Shown: in pieces, positions 18,325-25,973 of the stretch
Layout of the letters: the number at the start of each line of letters is the position of its first letter
Numbering within the stretch: the stretch's first letter is position 1
Source: Prevotella sp.
GTDB lineage: Bacteria; Bacteroidota; Bacteroidia; Bacteroidales; Bacteroidaceae
Reading direction: 5' to 3'
Assembly (NCBI GenBank): GCA_015060485.1
Contig: SUYI01000004.1
Span: 107,707-171,706 of the forward strand
DNA length: 64,000 bases
The notes under the pieces: model-generated
Databases searched by the model: none
Seen by the model: only the letters and a program-made list of their open reading frames with translations
Told to the model about the DNA's origin: nothing
Made by a program: the position numbers and the translations under genes

Positions 18325-19203
18325 ATGACAAAGAAAACTACAACAATGAAGACCATCCGACTGTGGCTCATGGCCCTCATCCTGATCATCAGCAGTTCGA
18401 CAGTTCTGACGTCGTGTAGCAAGGACGATGACATGTTCCTGCCACCAGCATCGCAGCACCTCGTTCTCACAGGCCAAGCTGCTGTGGAGTGGACCAAGGA
18501 CCACCTCGATTCACTGGTGAACGCCTATATGGCCGACTGCGGCAACCTGTTAGATCCCGACATGACGCGCGACCTGCTGAAGTGCATCGGCTATACACGC
18601 CTGAATGTGCTGGACTACAGGGAGGCTGGCTGGCTCATCGACAGCGTCGTGTTCATCCGGCTGATGGACCGTGCCGAAGCGGCTGACAACAAGACCATCC
18701 TCTTCACCATGGGCATGTACGGATGTGGCAAGACCACCAGTCTCAACAACAATCCCGACCTGAAGCAGCTGGTCAGCGAGGTCGGTGTCGTTTCCGAAGG
18801 TGCATACAACAATGTGAAATACTTCGACGAGACGGTGGAAAAGATTAAGAAGCGAGGCTTTGAGCCACACCTTATCTATGTCTATAATGATGCCGAGACG
18901 GGTTATACCAACTGCATGGAGCGACTGATTCACTCAAACCGTGCCGTCACTTGCGAGGCCTACATCTCCGTCTACCCACAATACCAAGGCCGTGTGGAAT
19001 ACATCGAAGAGCATCACCCCAACATGCAGTTCTACTGTCTTGACAACAACCACAACAACGGTGGCAAGCGCGTCACCACGGAAGAGGCCAGGCAGTGGGA
19101 CTACACCATGACAGAAGACCTGCAACAGAAAATCTATGCCATCAAGCAGTCCTACATCGACTCCGGCAAGCTGACCGCTGAGCAAATCGCGGCTTTACAA
19201 TGA
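18325..19203 (+). CDS. Lipoprotein with zeta-toxin-like P-loop kinase domain
   Basis: This 292-residue protein has a lipoprotein leader (LIISSSTVLTSC, Cys31); an ATG at 18346 is an alternative start. Residues 124-140 contain a Walker A motif (TMGMYGCGKTT, Lys136). The following layout (GAYNNVKYFDETVEKIKKRG, LIYVYNDAETGYTNCMERL) resembles zeta-toxin/AAA_33-type kinases in which a basic residue-rich lid follows the second strand. The usual Asp-x-Asp after the P-loop is not evident. A nucleotide-dependent kinase exported as a lipoprotein is odd because ATP is scarce in the periplasm. Transcribed divergently from the MACPF cluster with its own promoter. Relation to the cluster is unknown. Confidence 0.7.
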   Translation: MTKKTTTMKTIRLWLMALILIISSSTVLTSCSKDDDMFLPPASQHLVLTGQAAVEWTKDHLDSLVNAYMADCGNLLDPDMTRDLLKCIGYTRLNVLDYREAGWLIDSVVFIRLMDRAEAADNKTILFTMGMYGCGKTTSLNNNPDLKQLVSEVGVVSEGAYNNVKYFDETVEKIKKRGFEPHLIYVYNDAETGYTNCMERLIHSNRAVTCEAYISVYPQYQGRVEYIEEHHPNMQFYCLDNNHNNGGKRVTTEEARQWDYTMTEDLQQKIYAIKQSYIDSGKLTAEQIAALQ

Positions 19204-19266
19204 TAAATCCTGCACCATATTGAAAATAATCCAACTTTCGCAAGCTTTGCTTGCTTCAGTTAAAGA

Positions 19267-19291
19267 GATTTGAGGTTTGAGATTTGAGGTT
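19267..19291. repeat. Heptamer repeat (GAGATTT / GAGGTTT)
   Basis: Alternating 7-base words GAGATTT and GAGGTTT, about four copies, shortly after the stop of the P-loop lipoprotein gene. Confidence 0.8.
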
Positions 19292-19630
19292 TTTCACAAC
19301 AACGGATTGAACGGATGAAACGGATGGCTATTGAGTAGGGCGAATCACTAGAGACGGGGAAGAAACTTTCGTTAACAGTTATTTGCAGATTTTTGCGTCC
19401 TGACTTCGGCGGTTTTAACCTTTCAGAAGGTGCAACCAACTTGAAACTTCAATAAACAGGGAGTTTTGCTCGGTGGTTTGGGTGACTCAGGATTCTTATT
19501 TGCCCTCTTGCAGAAAGCATAAAGGTGATTGTAACGAGTTCGTAAGGCTCTCGCAGGGGTACGGAAGGCAGTAAGTCAGGTGCGAGAGCCTGCCTGGCAG
19601 GGACGGAGATTCCTTCTCGCAACCTTGCGG

Positions 19631-19734
19631 GCATACGCAAAACACCTTACTGGCATACGCAAAACACCTTACTGGCATACGCAAAACACCTTGCGAGCAT
19701 ACGCAAAAAGTCATAACTGCCTACGCAAAATAAG
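19631..19734. repeat. Iteron-like array of 22-base direct repeats
   Basis: Units begin at 19631, 19653, 19675, 19697 and 19719, an exact 22-base period. The shared core is GCATACGCAAAA, and the first two units are identical over the full length. No unique spacers separate them, which excludes a CRISPR array. The 22-base period equals two helical turns, as in plasmid iterons. Confidence 0.85.
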
Positions 19735-19820
19735 AAGTGTCTATTTTTTCAGCATGCGACAATTGTCAGGATGATAGCAGGATTATAGCATAGTTATAGC
19801 AGGGTTATAGCAGGGTTTTG

Positions 19821-19895
19821 AAAAACTATGCTATAGGCTAAACGCCCTGTACAAAGGCATTCCGGAGAAACTATAGCACCTATAGCATAGTTTTT
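19821..19895. repeat. Long inverted repeat (17-base perfect arms)
   Basis: The arms AAAAACTATGCTATAGG (19821-19837) and its exact complement (19879-19895) are separated by 41 bases. Upstream are several TATAGCA words. The arms could form a hairpin or cruciform, or bind a protein. Confidence 0.85.
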
Positions 19896-20114
19896 GTTAT
19901 TTTGTGTATATGAGGATAACAGTGTAGTGTGTTGTAGATAAAAAGACTGCCGTGACGATTTTCAGGCTAACTGGTATTAAAGTCATTTAGATCAGGGTGA
20001 CACATTGCCGAAGTCAGGAAATAGCTCAAGTCAATCCGAAATATAATAAATTTGTGGGATCTGTGAGATCTGTGTGAGAAAAAAACTCTGCGAGATCTGT
20101 GTGAGAAAACGAAA

Positions 20115-20145
20115 GAATCCGGGCAAGGGTAAGTTGCTCGGATTC
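20115..20145. terminator. Bidirectional terminator-like hairpin
   Basis: GAATCCGGGCAA pairs with TTGCTCGGATTC around a short loop; T-rich tracts follow on both strands. It lies between two convergent genes. Confidence 0.7.
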
Positions 20146-20295
20146 ATTTTGTTATGCACACGGATTGGCTGTCATTGTCCGTTTTCATCATGAGCGCTCA
20201 TGTTCTTGACAAACAGTTTGACCAGCCGTTTCAAGAAGAAGGTTCTCCTGACGGCATGGCGCACTCTGTCGGCAATTACGTACGGGGTTCCTTAC

Positions 20296-20772
20296 TTACT
20301 CCAAGGGTATCTCGGGATGCTGGACAGCCAGGGGGAGTTCCTTCTGCGAGAGGTAGAACATATAAAGGATGACGGGCTTGGTGCCTCGGTTCTCGCCATG
20401 ATGGATGGTGTTGACCATCTCGACGACAGGCTCACCCTCGTGGACGACTTTCTCCTTGCCGTCCAGGCCGATGATGGTGAGCTCGCCCTGCATCAGCACG
20501 CCGTAGTTCATGACGGGATGGTGGTGCCAGCCGAGCTTCTGTCCGACGGGGAACACGTACTTCACGGCCACCAGCTCGGGGCGGCCCTGCAGATATTCGG
20601 GCAACTCGACGCCGTCCCAACTCTGGCTGGTGCGAATGAGTTCAGTGGACTCTACCTTCTGTGCAGCATTGTCTGCATGGCTTTTCTGACAGCAACAGCA
20701 CTGTCCGAAACACGCTGTCGTTGTGCCGCAAACGAGGATGGCGGCAAGCATCCATAGTCTCATTGTCTTCAT
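20296..20772 (-). CDS. Exported cupin-domain protein
   Basis: The protein has 158 residues. A leader (LAAILVCGTTTACFGQ) precedes a run of four Cys (CCCC), so it may be a lipoprotein or a metal-binding exported protein. Residues about 70-145 form one cupin barrel: GQKLGWHHHPVMNYGVLMQG gives the three-His metal cluster of motif 1 and HGEN of motif 2 gives another ligand. Its substrate is unknown; many small cupins of this kind are annotated only as cupin_2. It lies 49 bases downstream of the membrane AraC regulator and 3.6 kb region order cca - araC - cupin suggests one transcript. The terminator-like hairpin at 20115-20145 follows. Confidence 0.8.
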   Translation of the reverse strand: MKTMRLWMLAAILVCGTTTACFGQCCCCQKSHADNAAQKVESTELIRTSQSWDGVELPEYLQGRPELVAVKYVFPVGQKLGWHHHPVMNYGVLMQGELTIIGLDGKEKVVHEGEPVVEMVNTIHHGENRGTKPVILYMFYLSQKELPLAVQHPEIPLE

Positions 20773-20821
20773 AGTTGTAATGTTTTTATTGTTGTTTGGT
20801 GAAACTTGTTTTCGGTAATAG

Positions 20822-21949
20822 CTACCCGTCCATATCGCGCATCCAGACGGTCACGCTCTGTCCCATGCGTTGCTTGAAGGCGCTGCTGAAGGTGCTGTAG
20901 CTGCGGAAGCCGCTTTGCTGAGCCAGCTGCTGGGCGGTGACGGAACGACGGTCGGCGACGGTCTGGCGATAGAGTGTGACGAAATGCTGGATGCGCAGGG
21001 CGTTGATGTAGGTGTTGTAGTTCATGCCCTGACTGGAGAAATACTGGCTGAGATAGAAACGGTTGATGCCCACGGCTGCCGAGAGCTGGGCCAGCGACAG
21101 GTCGTGCTGCAGATAGAGCTGCGAGTCGACGCAGTGCTCGGTCAGCAGTTGTCCGATATTGGACGGAATGGTCACCGATTTTTGCGACTGTTGGTCTGAC
21201 TCCTGGTCGGCCTCCGAGTCGGGTTCACGGTCGTCCTGCGACTTGGACGCAATCGCCAGCTGCGGCAGTGTCTCGACGCGCCACAACAGGAGCACATAGA
21301 GTACCATTGCCACGACATGCAAGATATAGATTAGGATGGAGTCGTTGTCGACGAGACAATAAAGGAGGAACAGCAACAGACAGACGAGCGACACGACTTG
21401 GGTCAGCCACACCTTTTTGTTTTCCAGGTCGGCATAGTTGTCGTTGAGCCACCGGCCGTATCGGCGGACGGCAAACGCCATATACACCGAGAACAGCACA
21501 TAGAGCGCCAGGATGTAGATGGCAGCAATGGACACGAAGGGGCCGTCGGGATAGCATATATGCAACAGTCCCAGGGCGACGAATGGCAGCATGGCAGCAG
21601 GGGCGGGCCAGACAGGGCGGCGGCGGTCCTGGAGCATGGCCAGCAGGGTGCCGGCAACGGTGGTCATCTGCGTCACGCAGTCGAGCACGACAACGGCCAC
21701 ATAGGCCGCAGAATGGATGTCGCGAGAGTAGATATAGAAAAACATCCACCATACATGACCCAATGCTGATACGGCAAAGAACGCCGCAGCCCAGCGGCGC
21801 AGCCGCAGCGGCGGGGTGACGTCGGGCGCGAAGGCATTGCCTCGGCGCAGCAGCAGGTAGACAGCCGCTATGAGTGATACCGCGCCGGTGATGCCGTAGA
21901 GGATGAAAAAAAATATAATATGTAGAGGTGTCTGTTCGAGTATATTCAT
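20822..21949 (-). CDS. Membrane-anchored AraC-family regulator
   Basis: A 375-residue protein in two parts. Residues 1-230 hold about seven hydrophobic segments (first at 10-33, last near 205-225). A charged linker rich in Asp, Glu, Gln and Ser (about 235-260) leads to an AraC-type DNA-binding domain at 275-375, with the first helix-turn-helix around LSLAQLSAAVGINRFYLSQY and the second around TAQQLAQQSGFRSYSTFSSA. This arrangement suggests direct signalling from the inner membrane to DNA. Target genes cannot be read from the sequence; the cupin downstream is a candidate. It follows the CCA-enzyme gene by three bases. Confidence 0.85.
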   Translation of the reverse strand: MNILEQTPLHIIFFFILYGITGAVSLIAAVYLLLRRGNAFAPDVTPPLRLRRWAAAFFAVSALGHVWWMFFYIYSRDIHSAAYVAVVVLDCVTQMTTVAGTLLAMLQDRRRPVWPAPAAMLPFVALGLLHICYPDGPFVSIAAIYILALYVLFSVYMAFAVRRYGRWLNDNYADLENKKVWLTQVVSLVCLLLFLLYCLVDNDSILIYILHVVAMVLYVLLLWRVETLPQLAIASKSQDDREPDSEADQESDQQSQKSVTIPSNIGQLLTEHCVDSQLYLQHDLSLAQLSAAVGINRFYLSQYFSSQGMNYNTYINALRIQHFVTLYRQTVADRRSVTAQQLAQQSGFRSYSTFSSAFKQRMGQSVTVWMRDMDG

Positions 21950-21952
21950 ATT

Positions 21953-23413
21953 TTATGGCTGTTCGGGGATGGGGAGGCCCATCTGGCGGGCCTTGTCGAT
22001 GAGGAGTGCCATGAGGGCTTCGCGCTCGTTGTCGACGCGGTTGTCGAGGACGGCATCCTTGAGGTATTGTTTCAGCACGCCGACTTCGCGCGAGGGCTGC
22101 AGGTGGAACATCTGCATAATCTCGTTGCCGTCGATGACGGGCTGCAGGAGTCGCTTGTAGTCTTTCTCCTTCAGGTCGGCGAGTTTTTCGCGTACCATGC
22201 GGAAATTCTCGAGGAACATGCGTTTCTTGACTTCGTTCTTCGACGTGATGTCGGCCTCGCAGAGCAGCATGAGGTCGTCGATGTAGTCGCCGGCATCGTT
22301 GAGCAGTCGGCGCACGGCGGAGTCGGTGACTTCGCTGTCGGCAATGACCTGCGGTCGCATGTGGAGGTCGACGAGCAGCTGTACCTGTCGCATCTCGGCA
22401 CCCATGGGGAGCTTGAGGCGGCGGAATATCTGGGGCACCATCTTGGCACCGATGATGTTATGGTTGTGGAACGTCCACCCCACCCCGGGTTCCCAGCGCT
22501 TCGACTTGGTCTTGCCCACGTCGTGCAACAGAGCGGCCCAGCGCAAGTAGAGGTGAGAGGTGAGAGGTGAGAGGTGAGAGGTATGATTACAAACGTTCTC
22601 GAGGACTTCAAGAGAATGGTAGAAGTTGTTCTTATGGGCACGGCCGTCGCGGCGTTCGACGATGTCGAGGGCGGCGACTTCAGGCAGGATGATCTGCAGG
22701 AGGCCTGAGCGCTGGAGGTATTCGAAACCGATGCTGGGGTGCGGCGCGAGCATGATTTTGTTGAGTTCGACGGCGATGCGCTCGCCACTGACGATGCGGA
22801 TGCGGTCGGCCATGCGCTGCAGGCCCTCGAAGGTTTCATCCTCAATCTGGAAATTGAGCTGTGTGGCAAAGCGGATGCAGCGCATCATGCGCAGGGGATC
22901 GTCGGAGAATGTCACCTCGGGGTCGAGGGGCGTGGCGATGATGCCGTCCTCGAGGTCGGCAATGCCGTTGAAGGGGTCGACGAGCTGTCCGAAACGGTTG
23001 CTGTTCAGGCAGATAGCCATAGCATTGATGGTGAAGTCGCGGCGATTTTGGTCGTCCTCGAGTGTGCCATCCTCGACGACGGGCTTGCGCGAGTCGTGGC
23101 TGTAGCTTTCCTTCCTCGCACCTACGAACTCGACTTCCATATCGCCCATCTTCACCTGTGCCGTGCCGAAATTACGGAAGACGGAGAGGTGGGCACGACG
23201 GCCGAGCTGCTGCTTGAGGGCCTTGGCCACCTCGATGCCGCTGCCCACGACGACGACGTCGATATCGTCGGAGGAACGCTCGAGGAAAATGTCGCGCACA
23301 TAGCCCCCCACGACGTAGCATTCTACCCCCAGTCGATCGGCCACGCCACTGATCTGGTGGAAGATGTCCTTGTCCAATATCTTCGCTAATGCAGAGTCGG
23401 AATAGAGTTTCAT
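21953..23413 (-). CDS. cca: CCA tRNA nucleotidyltransferase with HD domain
   Basis: Adds or repairs the 3' CCA end of tRNAs using CTP and ATP. The class II nucleotidyltransferase head is clear: VVGGYVRDIFL at 34-44, catalytic DDID at 49-52, then RRDFTINAMA and DPLRMMRCIRFA. An HD domain follows with HDVGKT at 297-302. Length (486) is normal for Bacteroidetes enzymes with HD. Between the head and HD domain, residues about 277-288 (HTSHLSPLTSHL) are encoded by a GAGAGGT heptamer repeat and appear as an insertion relative to the usual family layout. A TACTTTTG box lies only five bases before the ATG, so the mRNA may be almost leaderless. Confidence 0.93.
   Translation of the reverse strand: MKLYSDSALAKILDKDIFHQISGVADRLGVECYVVGGYVRDIFLERSSDDIDVVVVGSGIEVAKALKQQLGRRAHLSVFRNFGTAQVKMGDMEVEFVGARKESYSHDSRKPVVEDGTLEDDQNRRDFTINAMAICLNSNRFGQLVDPFNGIADLEDGIIATPLDPEVTFSDDPLRMMRCIRFATQLNFQIEDETFEGLQRMADRIRIVSGERIAVELNKIMLAPHPSIGFEYLQRSGLLQIILPEVAALDIVERRDGRAHKNNFYHSLEVLENVCNHTSHLSPLTSHLYLRWAALLHDVGKTKSKRWEPGVGWTFHNHNIIGAKMVPQIFRRLKLPMGAEMRQVQLLVDLHMRPQVIADSEVTDSAVRRLLNDAGDYIDDLMLLCEADITSKNEVKKRMFLENFRMVREKLADLKEKDYKRLLQPVIDGNEIMQMFHLQPSREVGVLKQYLKDAVLDNRVDNEREALMALLIDKARQMGLPIPEQP
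22553..22583. repeat. In-gene heptamer repeat (GAGAGGT)
   Basis: About four copies of GAGAGGT lie in frame inside cca and encode Thr-Ser-His-Leu-Ser-Pro-Leu-type residues just before the HD motif. Confidence 0.85.
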
Positions 23414-23418
23414 GGGCG

Positions 23419-23426
23419 CAAAAGTA
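23419..23426 (-). promoter_or_regulatory. Possible -7 box of cca
   Basis: TACTTTTG on the minus strand ends five bases before the cca ATG (23413). If used, transcription would begin at or next to the start codon. Confidence 0.5.
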
Positions 23427-23466
23427 CAAAAAAAATAACGTATTGCTGGTATTTTTTTTATTTTTT

Positions 23467-23498
23467 TTTGGCTTTTTACTCACTTATTCGTATCTTTG
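23467..23498 (+). promoter_or_regulatory. Promoter of the PAP2 gene
   Basis: TTTG at 23467-23470, 20 bases, then TATCTTTG at 23491-23498; the ATG follows at 23535. Confidence 0.8.
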
Positions 23499-23534
23499 CA
23501 CTCAAAATACAAATAATTATTAAATAAGGAACGT

Positions 23535-25376
23535 ATGAGAACGAGACTTTTACTAACTATTATCGCAGTCTGCTTGGCAATAACTGCCAACGCCGACAAC
23601 TACAAGGACATGGAGTCACTGACACTCTCCACGCCCGAAATGAAGGCAGAACTGGTGCCCGTCGCCAACCACAAGGCCAACCCCTATGGCCGCATGGAGA
23701 TGAGAAACTCGCTGCGCATGGAGACGGGTGGATGGAAGCCCGACTTTGATTTCTTCAAGTCGAAGACCAATCCGGGCGTAAAGCCTCACAAGTTCATGGA
23801 CGAGCTGACGTTCGTGGGTGTGCCCTTGTTTGTGGCTGGTATAGCCATCAAGGGCGACAAGGCCATGTTTGCACAGAACAACAAAAACGGCAAGAAGAAT
23901 ACACAGCTGCTGACAGATTTCAAGACCAGCATTGACGACTATACGCAGTATTTCGGTCCGGCGATGACGGTCGGTCTGAAGCTGGGTGGCTATGAGGGCC
24001 GCAGCGACTGGCCCCGACTGCTTGCCAGCGCCGGTATGTCGTATGCCATCATGGCTGCCCTGGTGAATGGTATCAAGTATACCGCCAAGGAGATGCGCCC
24101 GGACGGTTCGTCAGCCAACTCGTGGCCCTCGGGACACACGGCAACGTCGTTCGTCGGTGCCACTTTGCTGCACAAGGAGTACGGTCTGACCCGTTCGCCC
24201 TGGTTCTCGATAGCCGGTTACGGTGTGGCAACGGCTACGGGTGTGATGCGCGTGCTGAACAACCGCCACTGGGTAAGCGACATCATGTCGGGCGCCGGTA
24301 TCGGTATCATGTCGACAGAGCTGGGCTATGCCCTGTGCGACCTGATGTTCAAGGGCAAGGGTCTGCTACGCAACGATCTGGAGGTGGATTTGGAGAATCC
24401 TTCTTTCTTCAGCATCTCGATGGGTCTCGGACTGGGTGGCAAGGATCTTGACATCAACACGGTGGCAGACCTGCAGGACAAGGAGCTGCACGGCATTTCA
24501 CAAGCAGATGCAGAGATGGCGAAAGGCGACCCCGAATTCAACCAGACCATTGACTTCCGTGCCGCTACGGTGGTGGATGCCGAGGGTGCCTACTTCTTCA
24601 ACAAATACATCGGTATCGGCGGACGATTCCGCGTGAGAGCAATGTCGGCCAAGTCGTTCGGTAAATATGCCGACATCTCTGCCGAGGATGCCAACTACGT
24701 ATGGCTCTACGATGACTGGTCAATCAGTGATATCTATGCGAGATCCAGCTATCCCGGACAGCCCCTGACAGCGGCTATCATCAACGAGGGCGGTGCTCCG
24801 ATCACCGAACTGAACGGTATTGTCAAGAGCGACCACCTGACAGAGCTGACGGCCAGCGTAGGACTCTATGTCAACATTCCGCTGACGAAGCGCCTGGCAT
24901 TAGGCACCAAGGCCCTCATCGGACGTTCGTTCATGCAGGAAATGGATATCGACGGCCATGCAGAGGGTAACGTCAAGGACATCGACTACGGTATGATTAT
25001 CGAGAAAGGCGATGTGACCTATCTGGGTCTGGAGAACCCCGTCAGCACAGGTGAGAAATGGACTGCCGACTGGGACTATTTGACACTGGGTGCCGCCAGC
25101 GCTACATCGTGGGGCACAGGCATCTCGCTGACCTACCGCTATAAGTCGAACTTCGCATGGAAGGTGTTCTGCGATTACGACTACTCGAAGAAGACCTACA
25201 CGCTGAACTACAATCCGCTCTACTTCCTGAAACAAGGACTGACACAGGATGCGTACACACTGGTCGCCAACAGAGAAGTGTCGGATGTGGCCTACGACAT
25301 GGATACGTATGTGTACAAGAAGGACAAGAAGATGCACTATTGGACACTGGGTCTGTCGTTTATGGTGAACTTGTAA
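23535..25376 (+). CDS. PAP2 phosphatase fused to a C-terminal beta-barrel-like region
   Basis: A 613-residue protein with a signal peptide (LLLTIIAVCLAITANA). The phosphatase part has the three PAP2 motifs: KYTAKEMRP (Lys181-Pro189), PSGH (198-201) and RVLNNRHWVSD (239-249), with His201 and His245 as the expected catalytic pair. It should dephosphorylate a lipid or isoprenoid phosphate in the periplasm. From about residue 275 the sequence turns to amphipathic beta strands ending in an aromatic/Leu strand (YWTLGLSFMVNL), typical of an outer-membrane barrel end. The fusion places the phosphatase at the outer membrane. It has its own promoter; the downstream DUF1599 gene starts after a repeat-filled gap. 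Confidence 0.87.
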   Translation: MRTRLLLTIIAVCLAITANADNYKDMESLTLSTPEMKAELVPVANHKANPYGRMEMRNSLRMETGGWKPDFDFFKSKTNPGVKPHKFMDELTFVGVPLFVAGIAIKGDKAMFAQNNKNGKKNTQLLTDFKTSIDDYTQYFGPAMTVGLKLGGYEGRSDWPRLLASAGMSYAIMAALVNGIKYTAKEMRPDGSSANSWPSGHTATSFVGATLLHKEYGLTRSPWFSIAGYGVATATGVMRVLNNRHWVSDIMSGAGIGIMSTELGYALCDLMFKGKGLLRNDLEVDLENPSFFSISMGLGLGGKDLDINTVADLQDKELHGISQADAEMAKGDPEFNQTIDFRAATVVDAEGAYFFNKYIGIGGRFRVRAMSAKSFGKYADISAEDANYVWLYDDWSISDIYARSSYPGQPLTAAIINEGGAPITELNGIVKSDHLTELTASVGLYVNIPLTKRLALGTKALIGRSFMQEMDIDGHAEGNVKDIDYGMIIEKGDVTYLGLENPVSTGEKWTADWDYLTLGAASATSWGTGISLTYRYKSNFAWKVFCDYDYSKKTYTLNYNPLYFLKQGLTQDAYTLVANREVSDVAYDMDTYVYKKDKKMHYWTLGLSFMVNL

Positions 25377-25420
25377 GACAGTTGACAGTTGAAAGTTGAA
25401 AGTTAAAAGTTGAAAGTTTC
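25376..25420. repeat. Heptamer repeat (GTTGAAA and variants)
   Basis: Five 7-base words (GTTGACA, GTTGAAA, GTTAAAA, GTTGAAA) run from the PAP2 stop into the first codons of the DUF1599 gene and supply its TTG start. Confidence 0.8.
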
Positions 25421-25973
25421 ATTGACACCGCAAGAAGAAAAGACTAACCGCCAGTTTGAACAGGTCGTCGGCGAATGCCGCGCGCTGTTCGAGAAGAAGC
25501 TCCACGACTACGGGGCTTCGTGGCGTATTCTGCGACCCTCGTCGCTGACCGACCAGCTGTTTATCAAGGCCAAACGCATCCGCTCTCTGGAAATCAAGAA
25601 GGAGTCGCTGGTGGGTGAAGGCATACGGCCCGAATTCATCGCACTCATCAACTACGGTATCGTGGGGCTCATACAGATTTACCACGGGTTCAGCGACACG
25701 GTGGACATCACCGTCGAGGAGGCCATGAAGCTGTACGACAAGTACGCCCAAGAGGCCCTGGAGCTGATGAAACGCAAGAACCACGACTACGACGAGGCGT
25801 GGCGCGGCATGCGCGTCAGCTCGTATACAGATTTCATCCTCACGAAAATCGAGCGCATCAAGGAAATCGAGAACCTGGGTGGCGAGACGCTGGTTTCGGA
25901 GGGTATCGACGCCAATTACATGGACATCATCAACTATGCTGTGTTCGGCGCGATTAAATTAAGTGAAGAGTGA
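25410..25973 (+). CDS. DUF1599 domain protein
   Basis: This 187-residue cytosolic protein has two similar halves ([20 protein letters not shown] near 30 and [20 protein letters not shown] near 122), each with a KxxDYxxxWR-RxSS-TD pattern, and each followed by a K-RI-SLE/EIEN helix and INYG/INYA. This is the DUF1599 layout; its biochemical role is not established. No ATG lies near the expected start; a TTG at 25410 inside a heptamer repeat or a TTG at 25422 must serve. Its stop overlaps the GTG of the next gene by four bases, so the two are translationally coupled. Confidence 0.85.
   Translation: MKVSLTPQEEKTNRQFEQVVGECRALFEKKLHDYGASWRILRPSSLTDQLFIKAKRIRSLEIKKESLVGEGIRPEFIALINYGIVGLIQIYHGFSDTVDITVEEAMKLYDKYAQEALELMKRKNHDYDEAWRGMRVSSYTDFILTKIERIKEIENLGGETLVSEGIDANYMDIINYAVFGAIKLSEE

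Larger units (their letters stand above)
19204..20114. other. Gene-free stretch with several repeat types
   Basis: No credible gene was found in about 1.09 kb between convergent genes. It contains a heptamer repeat (19267-19291), a 22-base direct-repeat array (19631-19734), several TATAGCA words (about 19765-19815), a 17-base perfect inverted repeat (19821-19895) and two GAGATCTGTGTGAGAAAA-like repeats near 20065-20110. Short open frames here only read through the repeats. Confidence 0.7.

Noticed and set aside
19631..19734. CRISPR array
   Set aside because: The units are contiguous 22-base repeats without unique spacers, and no cas gene is near.
19449..19774. Short open frames on both strands in the gene-free region
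   Set aside because: They read through the 22-base direct repeats and give repetitive peptides with many Cys; no start context or homology-like pattern.
22171..22869. Long Ser/Arg-rich frames overlapping cca and other genes
   Set aside because: They are alternative frames of clearly conserved genes with biased composition and no independent signals.
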